16,192 bases of DNA. Origin: an uncultured bacterium (lineage in GTDB: Bacteria; Chloroflexota; Anaerolineae; JACIWP01). The translations under genes were made by a program, and so were the position numbers. The DNA is taken from contig CAIQJD010000343.1 of assembly GCA_903872005.1 (NCBI GenBank), positions 1-16,192 of the forward strand, given 5' to 3'. The first letter of the stretch is position 1; each line of letters starts with the position of its first letter. The notes below the pieces were generated by a model. That model searched no databases and was not told the origin of the DNA. It saw only the letters and a list, made by a program, of their open reading frames with translations. This document shows positions 1 to 7,004 of this stretch, piece by piece.

Positions 1-197
1 ACGATCTGGCGCAGCAGGCCGGCCCCCATCTCGCCGACGTAGTAGTCCGTATGTTCGAAGGGCAGCACGGCGCTCACGAAATCGGCCGGCCCCCAGCGCT
101 CCAGCAGCGCGACGCGCGCCTCGTCCAACAGGGCCGGCGCGCCGGCGATGATGCTGCACATCAGCTTGACCGGCGCCGGCGCTTTGATACTTCCCAT
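1..197 (-). CDS. DUF4416 family protein, partial (3' end beyond window)
   Basis: The reverse strand reads from ATG at 197 through the left edge without a stop, giving 65 residues. The start MGSIKAPAPVKLMCSII, the later segment LLERWGPADF, and then LPFEHTDYYVGEMGAGLLRQ match what I know of the DUF4416 N-terminus (PVKL near the start, a GP-D element, PF-FTDYY-EMG-GL). The biochemical role of this family is unknown to me. A purine-rich ribosome site (GGGGAGGGG) precedes the ATG. The gene starts 12 nt after the stop of the surface-protein gene at 210-1490, so the two are probably co-transcribed. The family assignment is fairly secure; no function is claimed. Confidence 0.82.
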   Translation of the reverse strand, partial: MGSIKAPAPVKLMCSIIAGAPALLDEARVALLERWGPADFVSAVLPFEHTDYYVGEMGAGLLRQI

Positions 198-209
198 CGC
201 CCCTCCCCG

Positions 210-1490
210 CTAATAGCGTCGCCACCATCCGCTCCGCGATAGGACGTAGATGCCGCCATCTTCGGCGCGGATCATCTCGCCATTCTGGAAGTTCTGGTAC
301 TGCGTCGTGATGCCATGCTCCTCTTCCAGCGCCCAGCCGACCAGGGACTTCATCCCCGGCGTGCTGCACCAGACGATGCCGAAGCCGCGCTGGGGTTTGA
401 CCAGGCCGGCCGGCGGGATATCGGAGCAGGCGTAGGGCGGCATCCCCTCAATCCACGTATCCGCGATCTTGCGCCACGTCCCGTCGTTCGCCAGGACGTA
501 AATCATGCGCTGGTCTTCGCGCCATAACATCACGCCGCGCTCGAAGCGCTCCATGGCCGTCCAGGTCTCATGCACCGTTTCGATGGGGCAACCCAACTCG
601 CCGCGCACCGAACCGCTCCAGACGCCGATGAAGGGGCCGGCCACGGGGATGGGGCAGGGTGGCGCCGGCGTGAAGGTAGACGTCGGCGGGGGCGGCGGCG
701 GTGGAGGCGGCGGCAAAGTCGGGACCGGCGTAGGCCAGACGAAAGTCGGCCAGGGCGTCGGAACCGGCGTAGGCCAGACGAAGGTCGGCCAGGGGGTCGG
801 GACCGGCGTGGGCCAGACGTAGGTCGGCCACGGCGTGGGATAGGGCGTGGGCCAGATATAGGTTGGGATCGGCGTCGGGAGCAGCGCCGGCGCGGTGACT
901 ACCGGCAGGCTCAGGCCGACCGGCGCGCTGACCAGCGACGTGGCGATCCAGCCCAGCCGGCCGTCGGGCAACTGCCCATAGAACCAGGCTGCGTTGGCCG
1001 ATCTGCCCAGCAGGAGCAAGTTCTCCCCGTTGACCGCCTGGGTGATGATCGGATAGGCTTCGCCCGGCCCCTGGCGCACGTTGGCTGCTCCGACGATGAC
1101 CGTCCCGTAGGGCGAGATCGCGAGCGTGGCGCTGGGGATCGGGAACAGCGTCGCGGTGAGCGCGGTGGGAATCGTCGTCGCCGGCGACTGGGTCGGCGCA
1201 GCCGTCGGCGGGACAAGGGTCGCCGTTGGCGCGCTGGCCGGGCCGGCCGTGGCTGTTGCCGGCGGGCGCGGCGTCGCCGTATCGGTGGCGAGGATGTAGA
1301 CCGGCGTGAAGGTCTCCGTTGGCGACGGCTGACGCGTCGGGATAGGCAGCGGCGTGGGGGGCGCGACCGGCGCGCCGGGCTTGAAGAAGAGGAACCAGGC
1401 CACGCCGGCGATGACGCCCAGAGCGACCAGCGCCCCCAGCGCCCCAATAATCCACAACACCAGGGTATTCTGACGTCCACCCAAATTCAT
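210..1490 (-). CDS. membrane-anchored SH3 / Pro-rich repeat / LGFP-like surface protein
   Basis: This 426-residue protein has no enzyme motif. Residues 11-36 form one hydrophobic helix after a short polar N-terminus, so it is probably anchored in the membrane with the bulk outside. A Thr/Pro/Ala-rich stalk (about 38-126) leads to a bacterial SH3 domain (about 129-188; NVRQGPGEAYPII, then WFYGQLPDGRLGWI), a fold usually linked to cell-wall binding. A second stalk (206-258) repeats the 13-residue unit YVWPTPVPTPWPT and ends in about ten prolines. The C-terminal part (280-426) contains GELGCPIE and ERFERGVMLWR, resembling the LGFP-like modules of extracellular bacterial proteins, with paired cysteines (355, 375) that could bridge. 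The ATG at 1490 has GGGGAGGA upstream and a consensus promoter lies at 1541-1569. A role at the cell envelope is inferred. Confidence 0.85.
   Translation of the reverse strand: MNLGGRQNTLVLWIIGALGALVALGVIAGVAWFLFFKPGAPVAPPTPLPIPTRQPSPTETFTPVYILATDTATPRPPATATAGPASAPTATLVPPTAAPTQSPATTIPTALTATLFPIPSATLAISPYGTVIVGAANVRQGPGEAYPIITQAVNGENLLLLGRSANAAWFYGQLPDGRLGWIATSLVSAPVGLSLPVVTAPALLPTPIPTYIWPTPYPTPWPTYVWPTPVPTPWPTFVWPTPVPTPWPTFVWPTPVPTLPPPPPPPPPPTSTFTPAPPCPIPVAGPFIGVWSGSVRGELGCPIETVHETWTAMERFERGVMLWREDQRMIYVLANDGTWRKIADTWIEGMPPYACSDIPPAGLVKPQRGFGIVWCSTPGMKSLVGWALEEEHGITTQYQNFQNGEMIRAEDGGIYVLSRSGWWRRY
718..863. repeat. 39-bp in-frame tandem repeat (three full copies plus a partial)
   Basis: Units begin at 718, 757 and 796 with GTCGG(A/G)ACCGGCGT, and a diverged partial copy starts at 835. 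Each encodes 13 residues rich in Trp, Pro and Thr in the stalk of the surface protein at 210-1490. Copies 1-3 differ at only a few bases, so recent slippage or recombination is likely. A GGC/GGG-rich stretch coding for about ten prolines lies next to it at about 684-714. Confidence 0.9.
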
Positions 1491-1540
1491 GGCGCATCCT
1501 CCCCTCGCGCGCCGGGCGCGAGCACGGTAAGGCTGATTTC

Positions 1541-1569
1541 ACTATAGCATATTTTACATAACCGGGCAA
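1541..1569 (-). promoter_or_regulatory. sigma70-type promoter for the surface-protein/DUF4416 pair
   Basis: On the reverse strand, TTGCCC (1569-1564) is followed by 17 nt and TATAGT (1546-1541). A TG one base before the -10 box gives an extended -10. The start codon lies about 50 nt downstream. This AT-rich island stands out in a very GC-rich spacer. Confidence 0.75.
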
Positions 1570-1630
1570 GGGAAAACGCGCCGGCCGGGGCATCTTTAAT
1601 CTTTCAAGACGGGCCACGCGGGCCGGTATG

Positions 1631-1708
1631 GCCGTAGCCTAGCCCCTCGTGGGCGTCCTGACGCCCGGCCAGACGCGCGCTAGGCTACGGCGCGCGAGGA
1701 CGCCCACG
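1631..1708. repeat. interleaved inverted repeats (A-B-A'-B')
   Basis: Arm A is GCCGTAGCCTAGC (1631-1643), with a perfect 13-bp complement at 1679-1691. Arm B is CGTGGGCGTCCT (1648-1659), with a perfect 12-bp complement at 1697-1708. The order is A, B, A', B', so the pairs cross instead of nesting. Inside, GGGCGT/ACGCCC (1651-1666) can also form a small hairpin. The block lies upstream of both divergent promoters, so neither primary transcript should include it. It could be a dispersed repeat or a regulator-binding DNA element. Confidence 0.85.
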
Positions 1709-1720
1709 CGCCACAACGCC

Positions 1721-1739
1721 GCCGGCTTGACAAGCCGGC
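1721..1739. promoter_or_regulatory. palindrome overlapping the pfkA -35 box (candidate operator)
   Basis: GCCGGCTTGACAAGCCGGC is a perfect 9-bp inverted repeat around a single central A. The -35 hexamer TTGACA of the pfkA promoter lies at its centre. A dimeric regulator binding here would block or direct RNA polymerase. Operator function is inferred from geometry only. Confidence 0.5.
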
Positions 1740-1755
1740 CGCGCCTTTGTATCAT
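1727..1755 (+). promoter_or_regulatory. sigma70-type promoter for the pfkA operon
   Basis: A perfect TTGACA (1727-1732), a 17-nt spacer and TATCAT (1750-1755, five of six matches) form a near-consensus promoter. The predicted start near 1762 leaves a leader of about 40 nt before the pfkA ATG. This also rules out in-frame start codons upstream of 1762. Confidence 0.82.
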
Positions 1756-1803
1756 GCAGGGGCGACCGGCGCGTGGCGCGCCGGCCCGCGAAGGAGATGC
1801 AAC

Positions 1804-2775
1804 ATGAAACGGATTGCAGTGTTGACCAGCGGCGGCGACGCGCCGGGCATGAATGCAGCCATCCGCGCCGTCGTGCGCGCCGGCGTAGACCAGGGCTGGG
1901 AAGTCCACGGCGTGCGTAACGGCTTCGCCGGCCTGATCGCCGGCGCCTTCCTCCCCCTGCGGGCGCGCGACGTGGGCGGCATCATTCAGCGCGGCGGCAC
2001 GCTGCTGGGCAGCGCCCGCTGCGCCGAATTCAAGACCGTCGAGGGCCGCACCCTGGCCCTGCGCCAGCTCTACCAGGAAGACATCGAGGCCCTGATCGTC
2101 ATTGGCGGCAACGGCTCGCAGAGCGGCTCCAATGCGCTGGCGCAGATGGGCTTCCCGGTCGTTGGCGTCGCATCAACCATTGATAACGACCTGTGCGGGT
2201 CGGACGTCACCATCGGCGTGGATACCGCGCTCAACGTGGCGCTGGAAGCCGTAGACCGGCTCAAGACCACGGCCTCCTCGCACCAGCGCGCCTTCCTGGT
2301 CGAAGTGATGGGGCGCGGCTGCGGCTATTTGGCGCTGATGGTCAGCATCGCCGGCGGCGCGGAATATGTCGTCATCCCCGAAGTGGAGACCGATCCCGAA
2401 GCGCTGGCCCAGAGCTTGCGCGCCGCCTGGGAACGGGGCAAGCCCCACTCCCTGGTCATCGTCGCCGAAGGCGCCAAATACAACGCGGCGCGCCTGGACG
2501 AGTACTTCAAGGCCAACCGCGAGCGCCTGGGCTTCGACCTGCGGATCACCACCCTGGGCTACGTGCAGCGCGGCGGCGAGCCGACCGCGTCCGACCGGCT
2601 CTTGGGGACGCGCCTGGGCGCGGCCGCCGTTGCGGCGCTGGCACGCGGGCAGCACGGCGTCTTGATGGGCCAGATCAAGGGTGAGATCGTGGCGACGCCC
2701 CTGGCAGAAGCGGTCTGCGGCATCAAGCCCCTCGATCTGAGTCTCATGGACCTGGCGCGGGTCATGGCGCAATGA
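1804..2775 (+). CDS. pfkA: 6-phosphofructokinase (PfkA family) with atypical phosphoryl-donor-site residues
   Basis: This 323-residue protein is the usual length for a bacterial PfkA, which phosphorylates fructose 6-phosphate in glycolysis. It aligns with the E. coli enzyme without shifting key positions: GGDAPGMN near the N-terminus, TIDND with catalytic Asp127, Arg162, MGR with Arg171, PEVE, and a QRGG loop at 255-258. Two donor-site positions are unusual: GGNGS places Asn at 103, where ATP enzymes have Asp, and the residue before TIDND is Ser124 rather than Gly (ATP type) or Lys (pyrophosphate type). Gly104 is the ATP-type residue, so ATP is the likelier donor, but this is not settled. The start ATG at 1804 has AAGGAG seven bases upstream. 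The stop codon overlaps the next gene's start (ATGA), which suggests translational coupling. Confidence 0.93.
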   Translation: MKRIAVLTSGGDAPGMNAAIRAVVRAGVDQGWEVHGVRNGFAGLIAGAFLPLRARDVGGIIQRGGTLLGSARCAEFKTVEGRTLALRQLYQEDIEALIVIGGNGSQSGSNALAQMGFPVVGVASTIDNDLCGSDVTIGVDTALNVALEAVDRLKTTASSHQRAFLVEVMGRGCGYLALMVSIAGGAEYVVIPEVETDPEALAQSLRAAWERGKPHSLVIVAEGAKYNAARLDEYFKANRERLGFDLRITTLGYVQRGGEPTASDRLLGTRLGAAAVAALARGQHGVLMGQIKGEIVATPLAEAVCGIKPLDLSLMDLARVMAQ

Positions 2776-5405
2776 CGCCCAAGAGACAACGCCGCTTTCC
2801 CCTCTGGCTGCCGGCGCTCGTCCTCCTGATCGGCGTCATCCTCCTGGCCGGCGTCATCTGGCGCGCGGGCGAGCGCCCGCTGGTCGCCACGTCGGCCCCG
2901 GCCGCTGCGACGGAAAGCGCCGCCGCGGCCCTGCGCGCTGCCGGCTATGCGCCCATCGGCGCGCCGGCCTGGGCCGCCGAACCGGCCGGCTGGCGCGCCC
3001 CGGGCGACTACCGCCTCTTCTTCGTCGCCGCGACGCCCGATGGCAGCGCGGACCTCTTCGCGGCCGAAGCGCAGGTAGACGCCGCCGGCCGCGTCAGCCG
3101 CATCGAGCCGCCAGCGCGCCTGACCGACACGCCCGACGGCGCGGAGCGCGCGCTGGTCGCCGCCGGCCATTGGCTGGCCTACGCCACCTCCGTCGGGGGC
3201 TACGTCCAGAGCATCGCCTGCCGCTCGCTGCGTGATGGCGCGACGGAGACCTTCATCCTGGACCGGCCGGCCGAGAGCGTGACCCTGGCCTGGATCGCCG
3301 AGGGATCCCTGGAAGCCACGGCGCTGGCCGGCGGCCAGACGACCCGCTGGCGCATCGCGCCGGCCAGCGGCCATGTGGAGCCGGCCGGCGGCCTGACCTA
3401 CGCGCCGGCGCAACGCGGCGAGATGTCCTTCCTGCCGCGCATGGTCAGCCGCATCCGCGAGCTGCCCGGCGTGGGGCCAGAGAAGATCGCCTTCCTGGAA
3501 AATGTCTTCTTCACCCTGGTGGATTACGCCAATCGGCTGTGGCACGGCCGCGCCGCGCCGGCCGCCCCGCCCCCCGTGGCGGCTGCGCCCACGCCGACCG
3601 CGCCCCCTTTGCCGACGCCCCAGCCGCCGACAGAGACGCCGCTGCCGGCCGAGACGCCCAACCCCGTCGCCAGCCTCGCCGCGCCAACCAGCAGCCCGAT
3701 GCCGACCGCCGCGCCTTCTGCCGCGCCGACGGCGACGCGGACGGCCACGCCGGCCGGCAAGACGCTCAAAGACGGCGTCGTCTGGCGCGGCAACGTGCAG
3801 CCCGACCCGCAGCGCGCCTACGCTTTCGCGGAAATCGTGGAACTGGACGCGACCCAGTTGCAGGTCAAGATGATCCCCGGCTCCAGCGAGCCGAAGCCAA
3901 CCACGGGCCTCGTCGGTTCGGGGGTGATCCCGGCCGAGGACTGGCCGGCGCTGGTCGCCGCGTTCAACGGCGGATTCGCCGCCATGCACGGCCGTTTCGG
4001 CATGCTGGTAGACCGCAAGGTCTATTTGCCGGCGCGCGATGGCATCGCCACCCTGGCTGTCTACGAGGACGGCTCCATCCGCATGGGGACCTGGGGCAAA
4101 GACCTGCGCCAGACGCCCGACATGGTCTCCTATCGCCAGAACTGCCCGCCGCTGATTGAGCATGGCGTCATCACGGCCGAGACTGGCAAGCTGACCCTGT
4201 GGGGTCTCTCCGTCGCCAACGAGGTCTATCTCTATCGCTCCGGCCTGGGCGTGACCGCCGAAGGGAAGCTGGTCTACGTCGCCGGCAAGCCCCTTTCGGC
4301 CTACACCCTGGCGCGCGCCCTGCAAATGGCCGGCGCAGTCTATGCCATGCAGCTCGACGTAGACGAATACCACGTCGTCTTCCTGACCTACGACGTGACG
4401 GCCGGGAAGGACGGCGCGCCGGCCGTGGCCGGCCAAAAGCTGCGCGCCGACATGCACGGCTACGATAACTACTTCCTGGCCCCGTATCAGCTCGACTTCT
4501 TCTACCTGACGCGACGGGCCGCGCCCCTGGCCGGCGCGGTGCGCCTGGCCCCGACGCCGGCCGCCGGCGCGGCCATCCCGACGCCGGCCTATCCCAACCT
4601 CCCCGGCCGGCTCGCCTTCGCCTCGACGCGCGATGGCAACTGGGAGATCTACGCCATGCCGGCCGACGCCTCGACCACCCCAACCCGGCTGACCGAGCAT
4701 TCCTCCGATGACCTTTACCCGGCCTGGTCGCCCGATGGCCGGCGCATCGCCTTCGCCAGCCGGCGCGACGGCGACGCCGAAATCTACACGCTGGAGATCG
4801 CCGGCGGCCGCCTGCAGCGCCTCACGCGGCTCCCATCGGAAGAGTGGGCGCCGGCCTGGTCGCCGGATGGGGCATCCCTGGCCTATCAGTCGGATCGCAA
4901 CGGCCAATCGGACATCTACCTTGCTCGGAGCGACGGCAGCGACGAGAAGCGCCTGACGACCGACATGGGCAACCACGAAGCGCCGCACTGGTCGCCCGAT
5001 GGGACGCGTCTCGTCTTCGACTCTGACCTCGACGTGAACGAGGCGGTGCATGCCTCGATCAACCTGTATATCATGCAAGCGGACGGCCGCGATCCCCGCC
5101 GTATCTTCGCCGGCGCGGAATCGCCGGCCTGGTCGCCCGACGGCCAGCAAATCGCCTTCACGCCCATCTGGGGCGGGCGCTGGCAGGTCGTCGTCATCAA
5201 CGCCGATGGCAGCGGGGCGCGCCAGTTGACCGCCGGCGCGTATGATGCGCGCTACCCGGCCTGGTCGCCCGATGGCAAATGGATCGCCTTCGCCGGCAAT
5301 GAGAGCGGCCATTGGGAGCTATACGTCATGCCGGCCGCTGGCGGCCCGCCGCAACGCCTGACCTACGGCGCGGCCGATAGCTCCTATCCCGCCTGGGGGC
5401 CATGA
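2772..5405 (+). CDS. membrane-anchored phosphodiester glycosidase-like (NAGPA/DUF2233) protein with C-terminal TolB-type propeller
   Basis: This is an 877-residue multidomain exported protein. After a basic N-terminus, residues about 11-30 form a hydrophobic anchor. The next 220 residues look like strand-rich propeller-type sequence (RLFFVAATPDGSADLFAAEA), then a Pro/Thr/Ala stalk (about 259-335). The middle domain (about 337-585) carries hallmarks of the NAGPA/DUF2233 fold: AAFNGGF, YEDGSIRMGTW, RSGLGVTAEGKLVYVAG and AMQLDVDEYH. Known members remove sugars from phosphodiester-linked glycans or act on cell-surface polymers. The C-terminal 265 residues hold six PD40 repeats (AWSPDGRRIAF type with EIY and RLT segments); the final AWGP could close a six-bladed ring. 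The start overlaps the pfkA stop, and the egsA start follows nine bases after this gene's stop. The substrate is unknown; an envelope polymer is inferred. Confidence 0.86.
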   Translation: MTPKRQRRFPLWLPALVLLIGVILLAGVIWRAGERPLVATSAPAAATESAAAALRAAGYAPIGAPAWAAEPAGWRAPGDYRLFFVAATPDGSADLFAAEAQVDAAGRVSRIEPPARLTDTPDGAERALVAAGHWLAYATSVGGYVQSIACRSLRDGATETFILDRPAESVTLAWIAEGSLEATALAGGQTTRWRIAPASGHVEPAGGLTYAPAQRGEMSFLPRMVSRIRELPGVGPEKIAFLENVFFTLVDYANRLWHGRAAPAAPPPVAAAPTPTAPPLPTPQPPTETPLPAETPNPVASLAAPTSSPMPTAAPSAAPTATRTATPAGKTLKDGVVWRGNVQPDPQRAYAFAEIVELDATQLQVKMIPGSSEPKPTTGLVGSGVIPAEDWPALVAAFNGGFAAMHGRFGMLVDRKVYLPARDGIATLAVYEDGSIRMGTWGKDLRQTPDMVSYRQNCPPLIEHGVITAETGKLTLWGLSVANEVYLYRSGLGVTAEGKLVYVAGKPLSAYTLARALQMAGAVYAMQLDVDEYHVVFLTYDVTAGKDGAPAVAGQKLRADMHGYDNYFLAPYQLDFFYLTRRAAPLAGAVRLAPTPAAGAAIPTPAYPNLPGRLAFASTRDGNWEIYAMPADASTTPTRLTEHSSDDLYPAWSPDGRRIAFASRRDGDAEIYTLEIAGGRLQRLTRLPSEEWAPAWSPDGASLAYQSDRNGQSDIYLARSDGSDEKRLTTDMGNHEAPHWSPDGTRLVFDSDLDVNEAVHASINLYIMQADGRDPRRIFAGAESPAWSPDGQQIAFTPIWGGRWQVVVINADGSGARQLTAGAYDARYPAWSPDGKWIAFAGNESGHWELYVMPAAGGPPQRLTYGAADSSYPAWGP

Positions 5406-5414
5406 GAAAGAAAG

Positions 5415-6749
5415 ATGACGATGCAGCCTGAAGCGATGCTCGGCCGGCGCTGGCAATGCGCCTGCGGCCAGGAACACTACATCCCGACGCGCGAGCTGAT
5501 CGTGCGCCCCGGCGCGCTGGATGCATTGCCGGCGGCCCTGGAGCGCCACGGGCTGCGCGGCCGGCTCCTCCTCCTGGCCGACCCGACCACGTATGACGTC
5601 GCCGGCCGGCGCGCCGAGGGATTGTTGCGCGCCGCCGGCCATATCGTAGATGCTCTGATCCTGCACGCCGAACATGGCGACCTGAAGGCCACCGACGCCA
5701 TCGCCGATCAACCTCTGGCGGCCCTGCGCGGCGATACGGCCGCGCTGCTGGCAGTCGGCGCCGGCACGATCAACGACCTGACCAAATACGCCGCGCACCG
5801 CGTCGGCCGGCCCTACGTGACCGTCCCCACCGCCGCCTCGATGAATGGCTTCACGTCGCATATCGTGGCCCTGGTCGTGCGCGGCGTCAAGCGCACCCTG
5901 CCGGCCGCGCCGCCGCTCCTGGCCGTCGCCGATACCGAGATCATCCGCGCCGCGCCGGCGGCGCTGACTCGCGCCGGCTTCGCCGACATCCTCGCCAAGC
6001 CGGTCGCGACGGCCGACTGGATGCTCGATCATCTCTTGCACGGCGCGCCCTACTGTGAGGAGCCGTATCGCCTCCTGGAGCGCCTGGAGCCGCGCTATCT
6101 CGGCCGGCCGGAGGGCCTGGCCGCCGGCGATCCCGACGCCGTCGCCGCGCTGACCGAGGCGCTCCTTTGGTCGGGCGTCTCCATGACCATCGCCGGCAGC
6201 TCCAGCCCGGCCTCCGGCGGCGAGCATCTTCTCTCGCACCTGCTGGATATGCAGGCCCTCCTGGGTGACGCGCCGGCCAATCTGCACGGCGCGCAGGTCG
6301 GCCTGGGGACGCTCTTCAGCGCCGCGCTATACGAGATGCTCCTGGCGCTGGATGCGCCGCGCCCGCCGGCCTGGCAACCCCTGGAGGCATACGCGGCCGA
6401 CTTGCAGACCTTTGGGCCGCTGGAGAGCGAGGTGCGCGCCGAATTTGCCCGCAAGCTGCTGCCGGCCGAGTCGTATGCCCGCCATGCGCTGGCGCTCACG
6501 CGGCGCTGGGACGAGGTCAAGGCGGCGGCGCGGCCCTTCCTGCGGCCGGCCGCTGCGCTGCGCGACCTTTTGCGCCGGGCCGGCGCGCCAACGCGCCCCG
6601 AAGATCTGGGGCTTGGGCCGGCGCATTTCCGCGCCATAGCGGCGCGGGCGCGCTACATCCGGGCGCGCTATACCGTGCTGGATCTGGCCGCAGACGCCGG
6701 CGTGCTGCCGGCGCGCCTCGATGAGGCGCTGGCCGTCTTCGCCGGGTAA
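5415..6749 (+). CDS. egsA: sn-glycerol-1-phosphate dehydrogenase (EgsA/AraM family)
   Basis: This 444-residue protein belongs to the iron-ADH-like superfamily that reduces dihydroxyacetone phosphate with NAD(P)H to sn-glycerol 1-phosphate, the archaeal-type lipid stereoisomer. The signature is strong: GAGTINDLTKYAA (115-127) for nucleotide binding, then PYVTVPTAASMNGFTS. Metal ligands are recognisable as Asp191 (GFADILAK), His271 (SGGEHLLSH) and His291 (LHGAQVGLG). A short Cys-containing N-terminus (CACGQEH) precedes the domain, as I recall in other bacterial AraM-like proteins. The ATG at 5415 has only a GAAAGAAAG leader and an in-frame ATG two codons later is possible, so translation probably benefits from the gene nine bases upstream. 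Its substrate derives from the pathway of the upstream phosphofructokinase. The enzyme class is secure; the in vivo use of the product is unknown. Confidence 0.88.
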   Translation: MTMQPEAMLGRRWQCACGQEHYIPTRELIVRPGALDALPAALERHGLRGRLLLLADPTTYDVAGRRAEGLLRAAGHIVDALILHAEHGDLKATDAIADQPLAALRGDTAALLAVGAGTINDLTKYAAHRVGRPYVTVPTAASMNGFTSHIVALVVRGVKRTLPAAPPLLAVADTEIIRAAPAALTRAGFADILAKPVATADWMLDHLLHGAPYCEEPYRLLERLEPRYLGRPEGLAAGDPDAVAALTEALLWSGVSMTIAGSSSPASGGEHLLSHLLDMQALLGDAPANLHGAQVGLGTLFSAALYEMLLALDAPRPPAWQPLEAYAADLQTFGPLESEVRAEFARKLLPAESYARHALALTRRWDEVKAAARPFLRPAAALRDLLRRAGAPTRPEDLGLGPAHFRAIAARARYIRARYTVLDLAADAGVLPARLDEALAVFAG

Positions 6750-6753
6750 TCTC

Positions 6754-6771
6754 AGCGCCGCAGCCGGCGCT
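6754..6771 (+). terminator. short GC hairpin after egsA
   Basis: AGCGCCG, a CAGC loop and CGGCGCT form a 7-bp stem beginning four bases after the egsA stop codon. No T-run follows, so it may stabilise the 3' end rather than terminate. Confidence 0.4.
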
Positions 6772-6801
6772 AGAGAGCGCGCATCCACGGCTGCCAAACG
6801 C

Positions 6802-6846
6802 GAAGGCGAGAGGGACAAACCGAGGTTGGTCTGCCCTCTCGCCTTC
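6802..6846. terminator. bidirectional terminator-like hairpin between convergent genes
   Basis: GAAGGCGAGAGGG (6802-6814) and CCCTCTCGCCTTC (6834-6846) are perfect 13-bp complements. The 19-nt loop can itself pair (ACC with GGT). It lies between the operon ending at 6749 and the leftward esterase gene ending at 7005, so it could stop transcription from both sides. There is no long T-tract, so the mechanism is uncertain. Confidence 0.65.
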
Positions 6847-6954
6847 TCCTCGCCCGAAGCGCCTCACATGATCGGGGCGCAAAGAACAGTCTCGCTTTTC
6901 AGCACACTTTCATGATCGCACAGGCCCGTCAGGAGAACGTCAACTCCACATCGG

Positions 6955-7002
6955 GGCCACGCTGGCTTCCCCGGCGCATTGCCGGCGCAGCCAGCGTTGG
7001 CC
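6955..7002 (-). terminator. hairpin immediately downstream of the esterase gene
   Basis: GGCCACGCTGGC (6955-6966) pairs with GCCAGCGTTGGCC (6990-7002), leaving one bulged base. A second small stem, CCGGC/GCCGG (6971-6985), sits in the loop. It starts two bases past the stop codon of the leftward esterase gene and may act as terminator or 3' protector. No T-run is present. Confidence 0.5.
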
Positions 7003-7004
7003 GG

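Noticed and set aside
718..863. Tandem repeats considered as a CRISPR array
   Set aside because: The units are contiguous without unique spacers and encode an in-frame peptide repeat.
568..1617. Long overlapping open frames on both strands across the surface-protein gene
   Set aside because: Arg/Gly/Pro-rich shadow translations; the frame at 210-1490 has the membrane anchor, SH3 motif, ribosome site and promoter.
2559..5312. 917-codon open frame on the reverse strand opposite the glycosidase/propeller gene
   Set aside because: It is the antisense shadow of a GC-rich gene: low-complexity Gly/Arg/Ala sequence, no recognisable domain, and it runs across the pfkA boundary.
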